From NCBI GenBank assembly GCA_001698425.1, contig MBRE01000046.1:34708-98707 (forward strand): DNA of 64,000 bases, in the 5' to 3' direction. The translations under genes and the position numbers were made by a program. The notes under the pieces were generated by a model. It made no database searches, had not been told where the DNA came from, and saw nothing but the letters and a program-made list of their open reading frames with translations. Positions 55,689-64,000 of the stretch are shown here, in pieces (positions within the stretch are counted from its first letter, which is position 1; every line of letters begins with the position of its first letter). Source of the stretch: Oscillatoriales cyanobacterium USR001 (lineage in GTDB: Bacteria > Cyanobacteriota > Cyanobacteriia > Cyanobacteriales > Microcoleaceae).

Positions 55689-56495
55689 TTGAATTTCGAT
55701 CGCCTGCCATTACCACAACTTTTTAAAGGCATTGCACTTTTTACGCCGGGGGGAGATTTGATTTACTGTATAGACCCCAGCAAAAAAAGTCGATGGCATT
55801 TGCATTTGTGTGCAGCTTTACAGGAAATACTAAGTTTATCAGAACCTCCCCATTTTTTAGTTCCTTGCTACACGGCGACGGTCGATCGATGGCTCGATCC
55901 TAAGACTCAACAAGTGCGAGTTTCGGCGGAAGCTTATCCTTCAGTTGTGCGCTATCAAAATTTGTTAAATGTGGTGTTTGAGACTGGGGATTTAGTTTGG
56001 CACGTTCGTCAAGATGAAGTTTGTAATCCGATGGTGATTGCTACTTATTACAATCAATTCCCGCAACTTTGGGAAAATCACGAGTTAATTGTGCAGTTTC
56101 CCAATGGTGAATCGGAAAACGATGGGGGAATGGCAAGTTTATTGGGACTGAGGAAGTTTAGTGGAGGTGAGGGGCGATCGCTTTTAGCAAATATAGAACC
56201 CTCTCGCCACTCAGAAACTCAAGGATACGTTTTGCGGTTGTTTGTTTCTGGTAACAATGCTGCTACTGAGCGCACGCTACAAACGTTGCACCAAGTTTTA
56301 GACCAAACTCTCCGCCAACCTTATACTTTGAAGGTGATTGATGTTTTCAAACACCCGGAGCAAGCAGAGGCCGATCAGATTTCTGCTACACCAACTTTAA
56401 TTCAAGTCTGGCCGCGCCCAGTACGGCGGATTGTGGGTGAATTGAGCGATGTTGAGCAAATTCAACACTTATTGACTATTTCGGAGTTTGAGTAA
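55689..56495 (+). CDS. KaiB-domain protein with N-terminal extension
   Basis: A 268-residue protein starting at TTG. The last 80 residues (about 187-268: YVLRLFVSGNNAATERTLQT, LKVIDVFKHPEQAEADQISA, TPTLIQVWPRPVRRIVGEL) match KaiB, including the PTLIQ cis-Pro area. The first 180 residues form a separate domain with HLHLCAALQEIL and WHVRQDEV that I cannot name. KaiB itself is about 100 residues and binds KaiC; longer KaiB-fusions are known but not understood. Adjacent to pilT, it might link motility to timing, which is inference. Confidence 0.82.
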   Translation: MNFDRLPLPQLFKGIALFTPGGDLIYCIDPSKKSRWHLHLCAALQEILSLSEPPHFLVPCYTATVDRWLDPKTQQVRVSAEAYPSVVRYQNLLNVVFETGDLVWHVRQDEVCNPMVIATYYNQFPQLWENHELIVQFPNGESENDGGMASLLGLRKFSGGEGRSLLANIEPSRHSETQGYVLRLFVSGNNAATERTLQTLHQVLDQTLRQPYTLKVIDVFKHPEQAEADQISATPTLIQVWPRPVRRIVGELSDVEQIQHLLTISEFE

Positions 56496-56509
56496 GGTGG
56501 GCGCGGATC

Positions 56510-56692
56510 TTATAGCATTTCTCTGTCTGGTGAGGTACAAGAGCTTCTACCCCCAACCCCCTTAGAAAGGGGGCTTTTCTGGTTCCTCCCCTTTGCAAGG
56601 GGGAAAGGAGGGGGCTTTTCTGGTTCCTCCCTTTGCAAGGGGGGGCTAGGGGGGGTCGTTGCGTACCTCATTTAATTGAGAACCGCTATAAT
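56510..56692. mobile_element. MITE-like element with C/G-rich palindromes
   Basis: The ends (TTATAGCATTTCTC and, reversed, TTATAGCGGTTCTC) are imperfect inverted repeats, with GAGGTAC inside each. The interior has two copies of GGGGGCTTTTCTGGTTCCTC flanked by C- and G-runs. No coding content; the element lies between two convergent genes. Confidence 0.65.
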
Positions 56693-56754
56693 TAATTCTA
56701 ATCAAGAGCAAGAAAGTTAATCATACCGTCCCACCTTACTAGGTAAAGTAGAGC

Positions 56755-58170
56755 CTACAGCACTGAAAATAAACTCCGTGTAAATAACTGTTTGCTTGTC
56801 ACTCCCGTCACGTTAGCTAATATTTCACCCGTATCGACAAATCGGATGGAAACAGGACCTGTTTCGCCTTGTTCTAAGGTGAAGGTCAACTCTTCAAAAG
56901 TCAGACCACCTCTTAATTGGAAGGAATCATCGCCCACTGTAAAGTCATTTATGGTATCTGTTCCACTACCTACAGCCAAGGCAAATACATCCTTTCCGGC
57001 TCCGCCTGTGACGTTATCGTTGCCAGCACCACCGTAGAGCAGGTCATCTCCAGCATCGCCAGATAAGTTGTCATTGCCGTCATCACCGAAGATGATATCG
57101 TTACCTCTTTCACCCAGGAGTGTATCTATGCCAGCGCCGCCGCTGATATAGTCATTACCTTGACCGCCTCTAATAAAGTCAGTACCAGAACCGCCGATCG
57201 CTTGGTCATTACCTTGACCGCCGTTGATGATATCATTCCCGATACCTCCATCGAGGATGTCGTCACCACCGGCTCCTGAGATAACATCATTCCCTAATCC
57301 ACCCAGGTAAGTATCATTGGTGGGAGTTCCTGAGATGTTGTCATTGATACCAGAATCGTTTGCTAAGGTTTCAATGCTCACCCTGAAGGATACTATGGAA
57401 TTTCTACTGGGTTGATATTCATACTTGTTCCCATTGGAATCATCATCATCAAATGCTACGTACAAAGTACGAGAAGCTGCATTAAAATCTATGCCTTCTG
57501 GATCGTTATAACCTAGATTTTCTCCTGCATCAATAGTTTGTAATAACTGACCGGAGGGTGTGATTTCAAAAATCTTGTTGGTTGGTGTCCCTGCTGTTGG
57601 AGATGGTTCTTTACCAGTAACTACAAAAAAGTTGCCTGTAGCCGGATCGATCGTTAGTCCTCGAAATTCTGTATCTTTGGGTAATATTCCTGTGAGGTCA
57701 AGAGGTTGCGCGGTTTTAAGATTGCCTCTTCGATCGAAGGAATAAATTCTTGGACCGTAAAAGTCTGAAGTAAAAATGGTGTCAGTTTTGGCATCGTAAG
57801 CTAAACCTAACATTCCAGGTCCCTTCTCAGGATCGGCAAAAAGGAAAGGATTAGTGAAATCAATTCCTCCTGGTACGAATTTGCCATCTTTGGTAAGTTC
57901 AACTACGCGGGTACTACGCAAGTCAAGGACTAATGGATTGCCATTGGGAAGGACGGGAATAGCACTACCAAGTTTAAGTTCGCTGTTGGTAAATGTTGAG
58001 ACAAAGTCTCCAGATGCTGTGTATTGGTCGACTCTCCAGTTAATCACTTCTGGAGTGACAGAAGCTACGTTAATATTTGAAAGAAAGACGTTGCCAGTTG
58101 TCGGATCGAAGCCGACGGCATCTGCGCCTGAATATTTGAAGGCATTTACTGGACTTAAGCTGACGGTCAT
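56755..58170 (-). CDS. Beta-propeller protein with RTX repeats
   Basis: A 471-residue protein, probably secreted. Residues 1-270 look like an NHL/SMP-30-type beta propeller (LGLAYDAKTDTIFTSDFYGP, GLTIDPATGNFFVVTG, PEGIDFNAASRTLYVAFDDD). RTX nonapeptides fill about 275-400 (GGLGNDVISGAGGDDILDGG). The C-terminus (FALAVGSGTDTINDFTVGDD) is a typical type I secretion end. It has no signal peptide. Two RTX proteins in this stretch suggest a working type I exporter in the genome. Confidence 0.87.
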   Translation of the reverse strand: MTVSLSPVNAFKYSGADAVGFDPTTGNVFLSNINVASVTPEVINWRVDQYTASGDFVSTFTNSELKLGSAIPVLPNGNPLVLDLRSTRVVELTKDGKFVPGGIDFTNPFLFADPEKGPGMLGLAYDAKTDTIFTSDFYGPRIYSFDRRGNLKTAQPLDLTGILPKDTEFRGLTIDPATGNFFVVTGKEPSPTAGTPTNKIFEITPSGQLLQTIDAGENLGYNDPEGIDFNAASRTLYVAFDDDDSNGNKYEYQPSRNSIVSFRVSIETLANDSGINDNISGTPTNDTYLGGLGNDVISGAGGDDILDGGIGNDIINGGQGNDQAIGGSGTDFIRGGQGNDYISGGAGIDTLLGERGNDIIFGDDGNDNLSGDAGDDLLYGGAGNDNVTGGAGKDVFALAVGSGTDTINDFTVGDDSFQLRGGLTFEELTFTLEQGETGPVSIRFVDTGEILANVTGVTSKQLFTRSLFSVL

Positions 58171-58411
58171 AGTATTTTTGTCCTTGCTAATATGTAGATG
58201 TAGTTCAGCATTTTGCTTCTAGTCGCCTTAGCTTAATAAATAGGGTGATAAAAGTCAATACAAAAAATAAAAGTTTACAATTCGATCGAATCTTAATAAT
58301 TTGAGCAAAGACAACCCACTAAATACCATAAGATATTTGAGGTGAGGCAATGTGGGTTGTCAGTGATTATTGTTACTTGCGATCGCCTGGAAAATTCAGC
58401 CAAAAGTAGCA

Positions 58412-59383
<972 letters not shown>

Positions 59384-59556
59384 TTAAGTTCGGTCAGGAT
59401 TTCGGAATTACTGAGGTAATTCTGTGATTGTGAGTTAATCTTACCGCAGTTGGGTGGTGTAAATCAAGTAGAATTTATTTTTAGTAAGATTATGGTAGAG
59501 AGCGGATTAGTTGTTGGTAAGGTTTTCTATTGGTCGATCGCGGGTTTGAGTTACTT

Positions 59557-60144
59557 TTAAATCTCACCTTGTAAAATTTGATTAACGGTTAGATTAAGTT
59601 CGGCAAAAGTAGGAGAAATGAGGCGATCGCTGTCTGTAAAAACAGCTTCATCATACCATCCTTCGGAAAGAGTAAAAATAGTTATTTTCCCTTGTAAGGG
59701 ATCGACAATCCAATATTCAGGAATATTTAAAACACAATATTCGGCACGTTTGGCGCGGTAGTCAATACTTTTAGTTGATTCGCTGATAACTTCTACGACT
59801 AAAAGAGGAGGCGGTTCATTAAGGGGAATAATAGCTTCGCGGTTTTGTAAATTTCGCCATTGTGCTTTTGGAATTATTGTTACATCGGGAATGCGAACTG
59901 TATCCCAGCGATCGCCGCGAGGAGATTGAATTGCGATCGCCATTTGTTTCGATACCCAATCCCTTCCCATTTGAGCAATATTTATCCGAAATTGAGTATT
60001 AATAAAATCAATAACTTCACCATGTTGTCCGGTTCCAAGTGCCATAGAAATTAATTCTCCGTTAACTAATTCGTAAATAGTATCTGTGCCATCATCGTAG
60101 CGCAAATATTCTTCTAGGGTAAAGCGTTGGGTTGTTACTGTCAT
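59557..60144 (-). CDS. Uma2 family endonuclease, copy 1 of tandem pair
   Basis: A 195-residue Uma2/DUF820 protein. [10 protein letters not shown] and [14 protein letters not shown] give the nuclease-fold Asp and Glu. It lies three bases downstream of copy 2, whose sequence is nearly identical except for an 85-base segment (59936-60020 here) encoding [20 protein letters not shown] and what follows. It probably arose by duplication with later replacement of that segment. The start is at 60144 and both copies end in the same VNQILQGEI. Confidence 0.92.
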   Translation of the reverse strand: MTVTTQRFTLEEYLRYDDGTDTIYELVNGELISMALGTGQHGEVIDFINTQFRINIAQMGRDWVSKQMAIAIQSPRGDRWDTVRIPDVTIIPKAQWRNLQNREAIIPLNEPPPLLVVEVISESTKSIDYRAKRAEYCVLNIPEYWIVDPLQGKITIFTLSEGWYDEAVFTDSDRLISPTFAELNLTVNQILQGEI

Positions 60145-60147
60145 AAA

Positions 60148-60735
60148 TTAAATCTCACCTTGTAAAATTTGATTAACGGTTAGATTAAGTTCGGGAAAAG
60201 TAGGAGAAATGAGGCGATCGCTGTCTGTAAAAACAGCTTCATCATACCATCCTTCGGAAAGAGTAAAAATAGTTATTTTCCCTTGTAAGGGATCGACAAT
60301 CCAATATTCAGGAATATTTAAAACGCAATATTCGGCACGTTTGGCGCGGTAGTCAATACTTTTAGTTGATTCGCTGGTAACTTCTACTACTAAAAGAGGA
60401 GGCGGTTCATTAAGAGGAATAATAGCTTCGCGGTTTTGTAAATTTCGCCATTGTGCTTTTGGAATTATTGTTACATCGGGAATGCGAACTGTATCCCAGC
60501 GATCGCCGCGAGGAGATTGAATTGCTACAACCCCTTGCAATGCTGTCCATTCCCTATCTAACCGATTGTTTTCTCGATCAAATGTGCCTACCAATAATTT
60601 AGTAACCGCACCATGTTGTCCGGTTCCAAGTGCCATAGAAACTAATTCTCCGTTAACTAATTCGTAAATAGTATCTGTACCATCATCGTAGCGCAAATAG
60701 TCTTCTAGGGTAAAGCGTTGGGTTGTTACTGTCAT
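60148..60735 (-). CDS. Uma2 family endonuclease, copy 2 of tandem pair
   Basis: A 195-residue paralogue of copy 1, also with [10 protein letters not shown] and [14 protein letters not shown]. The middle segment (60527-60611, encoding AVTKLLVGTFDRENNRLDRE and neighbours) differs fully from copy 1, while the two flanks differ at only a handful of positions. The segment has the same length in both, so the frame is kept. Both genes point the same way and are likely one transcript. Confidence 0.92.
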   Translation of the reverse strand: MTVTTQRFTLEDYLRYDDGTDTIYELVNGELVSMALGTGQHGAVTKLLVGTFDRENNRLDREWTALQGVVAIQSPRGDRWDTVRIPDVTIIPKAQWRNLQNREAIIPLNEPPPLLVVEVTSESTKSIDYRAKRAEYCVLNIPEYWIVDPLQGKITIFTLSEGWYDEAVFTDSDRLISPTFPELNLTVNQILQGEI

Positions 60736-60794
60736 AATATTTGGTATAGTTATAGATGATTCTATTTTAGAAAGATTTTAGAGCGATCGCGTGG

Positions 60795-60845
60795 GCTGTA
60801 GTAAGCGCTCATAGCGCTAAAGCGCTTGCTACAAACCAAATCATC
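60795..60845. repeat. Palindromic repeat family A, degenerate copy
   Basis: CTGTAGTAAGCGC, then a degenerate TCATAGCGCTAAAGCGC centre, then TTGCTACAAACCAAATCATC. The tail stops early compared with the copies at 9171 and 16961. Confidence 0.75.
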
Positions 60846-60899
60846 CTTCGTGTCTTTGTGTCTTTGTGGTTCCCTAAAAATAAATAGGAACGCGAGTTT

Positions 60900-62069
60900 T
60901 TACACTCCCACAACTGCCGCTTTTCTCAAAGAGTTAATAGTAGCCACACAATGTTTAGCCACCGTATCAACTTCTTCTGTCGTAGTAAATCGGCCAATGC
61001 CAAACCGCAACGAAGCATAGGCCAATTTTTGCGATCGTCCAATGGCTTCTAATACATGAGAAGGTGCTACTTTTGCCGAAGTACAAGCCGAACCGGAAGA
61101 AAGTGCCACCACTGGCTGTAATCCTAACAGTAAAGCTTGACCATCCACGCCATCGACACTAATATTTAGATTCCCCGGTAATCGGTGAATTGGATGACCA
61201 TTGATCGTAATGCCACCCAAGGAAGACAAAGCATCCCATAACCTGTGACGTAAATTTGTCACCCGTTCCACTTCCGAGGACATTTCAGCAACAGATATTT
61301 CTACAGCCTTGGCAAAACCGACAATTTGCGGTGTATAAAGTGTACCCGATCGCATTCCCCGTTCGTGACCGCCGCCGTGCATTTGCGGTGCAATTTGGAC
61401 TCTGGGATTGCGGCGACGCACGTATAAAGCACCGATGCCTTTTGGCCCATAAATTTTGTGGGCTGTTAAGGACATTAAATCAATTTTCAAAGCCTCAACA
61501 TCAAGGGAAATTTTACCGATCGCTTGCGCCGCATCGGTGTGGAAAAAGACATCAGCACCGCGACAAATTGCCGCAATTTCTCCAATCGGTTGAATTACGC
61601 CAATTTCATTATTTGCCGCCATTACTGAGACTAAAATTGTATCCGATCGAATACATCTAGCGAGATTTCCTAAATCAATTAGTCCGTCACTTTGCACTGG
61701 GAGAAACGTAATTTCAAATCCCATATTTTCCAAATAATGACAGGGATCGAGTACGGCATTATGTTCCGTTGCCACCGTAATAATGTGTCGACCTTTGTTA
61801 CAATAAGCTTCAGCAATCCCTTTAATAGCTAAATTGTTTGCTTCGGTTGCCCCAGAAGTGAAAACAATTTCTTCGGGTGAGGCGTTAATAGCATCGGCGA
61901 TCGCTTGTCGGGACTGTTTAACTGCGGCTTCCGCTTCCCAACCATAGGTATGATTGATACTGGCAGGGTTGCCGAAGTGTTCGCAGAAGTAGGGGATCAT
62001 AGCAGCGAGTACCCGCTCATCAAGGGGGGTAGTCGCGTGATTGTCTAGGTAGATAGGGCGTTGAGACAT
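60900..62069 (-). CDS. Cysteine desulfurase
   Basis: A 389-residue PLP enzyme that frees sulfur from cysteine for Fe-S clusters and other sulfur compounds. YLDNHATTPLD starts the fold, ATEHNAV binds PLP, HKIYGPKGIGALYV has the catalytic Lys (about 205), and SGSACTSAKV carries the persulfide Cys (about 326). It belongs to the IscS/NifS-type group by the long Cys loop. There is no iscU, iscA or nif gene nearby, so no symbol is given. Confidence 0.92.
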   Translation of the reverse strand: MSQRPIYLDNHATTPLDERVLAAMIPYFCEHFGNPASINHTYGWEAEAAVKQSRQAIADAINASPEEIVFTSGATEANNLAIKGIAEAYCNKGRHIITVATEHNAVLDPCHYLENMGFEITFLPVQSDGLIDLGNLARCIRSDTILVSVMAANNEIGVIQPIGEIAAICRGADVFFHTDAAQAIGKISLDVEALKIDLMSLTAHKIYGPKGIGALYVRRRNPRVQIAPQMHGGGHERGMRSGTLYTPQIVGFAKAVEISVAEMSSEVERVTNLRHRLWDALSSLGGITINGHPIHRLPGNLNISVDGVDGQALLLGLQPVVALSSGSACTSAKVAPSHVLEAIGRSQKLAYASLRFGIGRFTTTEEVDTVAKHCVATINSLRKAAVVGV

Positions 62070-62176
62070 AATTGAAGAGAATTGGGCAACTGGTGAAAGC
62101 GATCGCTTATAAAAATGTTAGATTATTCTATACCAGATTTGGCACTTGCAACTATAATTAATACCTAAAACTATCT

Positions 62177-62827
62177 ATGCGACCTGATATCCAGGGATTA
62201 GAAATTACTAAGGGTGAACTTAAACGCCTCAGTGGTGTTGACCAAGGTCGTACCTACAGGCCACCGGGACTGGGCAAGTTTGCGACTGAAGGATTGAAAA
62301 CTTTGGCGATTATTATTTTAGTTGCCATCAGTTGTTTGTTATTAATGCTGATATTTCCCAGAGATTATTTGTTATTAATTGCTGGTCATTTGGCGATAAT
62401 TATTATTTTAATCGTTGATGATGTTTGTAAGATTTGGCTGAGTAGTAGAAATAAACATTTGGTGAATCTTTTTGATGATGTGGATAGATATAATGCTATT
62501 ATTAAGGCGATTGAAGTTAACGATCGAATAGAAGAGGCGGGGAACTCGAAGGTAAGTATCAATAATCGCATTGAAGTTATTGAGGCTTTAAAGTTGATTA
62601 GAGATGATTTAGTGAGGGCGTTGAAGACTGAGAGGATTCTACGGGAAAATAGGAAGTTTGTGGCGACTAATTCTGAAATGTTTACTACTAATTTTCGGGC
62701 TTTAACGGCTTTGCAAATTGGCGATCGGGCGAGCGAGCAAGGGCGGTTATTGAATGAGGCTTTGCAGTTGGCTGTGGGGGTGCAGGAGGAGATGAAGAAG
62801 TTACAGGAGAAACAGGCTGGTAATTGA
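62177..62827 (+). CDS. Two-helix membrane protein of unknown function
   Basis: A 216-residue protein with a polar N-terminus (PDIQGLEITKGELKRLSGVD), two close transmembrane helices (about 41-60 and 66-83) and a long charged helical part (about 95-216) likely to form a coiled coil (SINNRIEVIEALKLIRDDLV). I do not recognise a family. It is monocistronic, between cysteine desulfurase (divergent) and a repeat element. Confidence 0.75.
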   Translation: MRPDIQGLEITKGELKRLSGVDQGRTYRPPGLGKFATEGLKTLAIIILVAISCLLLMLIFPRDYLLLIAGHLAIIIILIVDDVCKIWLSSRNKHLVNLFDDVDRYNAIIKAIEVNDRIEEAGNSKVSINNRIEVIEALKLIRDDLVRALKTERILRENRKFVATNSEMFTTNFRALTALQIGDRASEQGRLLNEALQLAVGVQEEMKKLQEKQAGN

Positions 62828-62867
62828 GGGGGCAATTTCATTCTTGCTCCGGTCAATCCCCTAATAC

Positions 62868-63045
62868 CAATTTAATATGAGGCTGCATATATTTCGATCC
62901 CCCTAAATCCCCCTTAAGAAGGGGGACTTTGAGAAGAATCTTGTCCCCCCCTTATTAAGGGGGACTTTGAGAAGAATCTTGTCCCCCCCTTATTAAGGGG
63001 GGTTAGGGGGGATCTGATTCTATGCAGCTTCATAAAAAATTGATA
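62868..63045. repeat. MITE-like element D, copy 2 with an internal duplication
   Basis: Reverse-oriented relative to the copy at 16483. Both ends are present (ACCAATTTAATATGAGGCTG and, reversed, TCAATTTTTTATGAAGCTG). The inner unit GGGGGACTTTGAGAAGAATC with the CCCCCCTTATTAAG palindrome occurs twice in tandem. It lies directly upstream of the DUF433 antitoxin promoter. Confidence 0.75.
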
Positions 63046-63055
63046 TAAGTTAAAA

Positions 63056-63092
63056 TATAAGTTGTCAGATCGGATAATATAAGTTATCAGAT
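63056..63092 (+). promoter_or_regulatory. Candidate operator of the toxin-antitoxin pair
   Basis: TATAAGTTGTCAGAT (63056-63070) and TATAAGTTATCAGAT (63078-63092) differ at one position and start 22 bases apart, which is about two turns of the helix. A partial third copy (TATAAGTTA) is at 63044. The pair ends 16 bases before the antitoxin start, which is the place expected for autoregulation. Confidence 0.5.
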
Positions 63093-63108
63093 TAATAAAG
63101 GACAAATT

Positions 63109-63333
63109 ATGCCTCTAAACTGGAGAGAACATATCGTTAGTACCCCCGATGTACTGCGAGGTAAACCAAGAATCAAAGGAACTAGAATTCCTGTTAGTCT
63201 CATTTTAGGTTATTTAGCATCAAATAATACTGTCGAACAGATTATTTCCGAGTTTCCCGATCTAGTCAAAGAACAGATAGATGCTTGTCTTGATTATGCT
63301 CGCGATTTGTCAGATTTTGAAACAGTTGCCTAA
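63109..63333 (+). CDS. DUF433 antitoxin
   Basis: A 74-residue DUF433 protein: RGKPRIKGTRIPVSLILGYL and SEFPDLVKEQIDACLDYA are the conserved helix-turn-helix core. Members act as DNA-binding antitoxins to PIN-like toxins. AAAGGA lies upstream of the ATG, and its stop (TAA at 63331-63333) overlaps the start of the next gene by one base, so the two are translated together. Confidence 0.93.
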   Translation: MPLNWREHIVSTPDVLRGKPRIKGTRIPVSLILGYLASNNTVEQIISEFPDLVKEQIDACLDYARDLSDFETVA

Positions 63334-63701
63334 TGAGTTTAAGATTGTTCATCGATCAATGCGTTCCCAAGTCTATTATTTCAATCCTTCGTGATACCGA
63401 GCATGAAGTTTTGGTATTGGGAGATTACATCCCAATTGAATCTCCAGATATTATTGTCATTGCCAAAGCTCAGGAATTAAATGCCATACTTGTTTCTCTC
63501 AATGGAGATTTCAGTGATATTGTGACTTATCCACCAAGTGCATATCAGGGAATTATTTCTATTCAACTGAGAAATCACCCGGAAATTATTCCTCAATTGA
63601 TGGCAAGGCTAACAGCATATTTATCATTGTACGATAGTGAGGAGCATTACCGAGGCAAATTACTGCTCGTAGAAGTTTACAGAATTCGGATTCGAGAGTG
63701 A
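63333..63701 (+). CDS. DUF5615 PIN-like toxin
   Basis: A 122-residue DUF5615 protein: RLFIDQCVPKSIISIL at the start supplies the first Asp, and VSLNGDFSDI carries the second acidic patch of the PIN-like fold. Typical members have DxDF at the latter site; here it is NGDF, so one acidic residue may be missing. It forms a likely ribonuclease toxin with the DUF433 partner directly upstream. Confidence 0.9.
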   Translation: MSLRLFIDQCVPKSIISILRDTEHEVLVLGDYIPIESPDIIVIAKAQELNAILVSLNGDFSDIVTYPPSAYQGIISIQLRNHPEIIPQLMARLTAYLSLYDSEEHYRGKLLLVEVYRIRIRE

Positions 63702-64000
63702 CAATTGATAGCGATCGCCTTTTTTCCAAAATAATAAAAAGGGCGATCGCACGTTGATCGATCAATTCCTTTAGCAAGCCCTACTTAATTGCGATCGCAT
63801 TTCCGAGTTAATAGCAGAGTTAGTTCTGCGTCTAGGTAAGTCCGACTGTAAAAATAAATCTGGCGACCCTCTTGACATCTGAATTGTTGGGATGTTAGAG
63901 TCTGAAAAGCTACAGATTAGATAAATACCTACATCTACAAAGTTTTACTTTCAGTGTTGGTTTCATCTCGTCTCAGCCTAAGCCTTGTATTGTCCCGTCA
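63702..64000. other. Right-end intergenic sequence
   Basis: AT-rich with three HIP1-type octamers in the first 100 bases and short palindromes (GCGATCGCC and GGCGATCGC around 63710-63750). No ORF with coding character, RNA gene or full repeat is evident before the window ends. Confidence 0.4.

Noticed and set aside
63586..63777. 63-codon minus-strand ORF
   Set aside because: Mostly antisense to the DUF5615 toxin and without coding character.

Overview
The window comes from a cyanobacterium, most likely a filamentous, non-heterocystous (Oscillatoriales-type) species. The evidence is the rubA-ycf48-psbEFLJ photosystem II operon, a light-dependent protochlorophyllide reductase, LabA-, COP23- and KaiB-like clock-associated proteins, several Uma2 nucleases, large multidomain kinases and WD40 NTPases, very frequent HIP1 octamers (GCGATCGC), and many heptameric tandem repeats and palindromic or MITE-like repeats between genes. 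The genus cannot be fixed from the sequence alone. No rRNA, tRNA, CRISPR array or intact transposase gene was found.

Layout. 1-2.8 kb: the edge of a Uma2 gene, then the psbJ-L-F-E, ycf48, rubA operon on the minus strand, ending in a clear intrinsic terminator. 2.8-9.2 kb: an accessory island flanked by two-part direct repeats. It holds a tight four-gene operon (DUF6884-like protein, HerA-like ATPase, NurA-like nuclease, DpdA/TGT-like transglycosylase) and, on the other strand, two small ORFs that may be a toxin and its immunity protein. 9.2-17 kb: lptC, a LabA-like NYN gene, metG, an acyltransferase plus alpha/beta hydrolase pair, a Ser/Thr kinase and a solitary xisI. 17-23 kb: a trypsin-TPR protein, an Rpn-type remnant, a second trypsin-like protease with COP23, a Nudix gene and a DAO-family oxidoreductase. 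23-35 kb: adhE, an arsenosugar-type glycosyltransferase, a phosphoribosyltransferase, typA/bipA, a probable pseudokinase, a thioredoxin-fold protein, murE and an AMIN protein. 35-49 kb: a Nudix gene, an 1806-residue kinase-AAA-GAF-PP2C protein, Uma2, a fatty acid desaturase, a lipase, a small Lys/Ala-rich protein, a thioredoxin-like ferredoxin and a vMAP/NB-ARC/WD40 NTPase. 49-59.4 kb: an RTX lipase, PhoX, a PilT ATPase next to a KaiB-domain protein, an RTX beta-propeller protein and por. 59.5-64 kb: two mosaic Uma2 paralogues, a cysteine desulfurase, a small membrane protein and a DUF433/DUF5615 toxin-antitoxin pair.

The strongest candidate for an undescribed system is the 2.99-8.01 kb operon. 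A DNA-guanine-transglycosylase-like enzyme is genetically linked to a HerA-NurA translocase-nuclease pair and a DUF6884-like protein, which suggests a compact 7-deazaguanine-type DNA modification and restriction module. This is inference from motifs and gene order; no chemistry or defence activity can be shown from sequence alone. The remaining genes are mostly housekeeping, with typical cyanobacterial signalling and repeat content.
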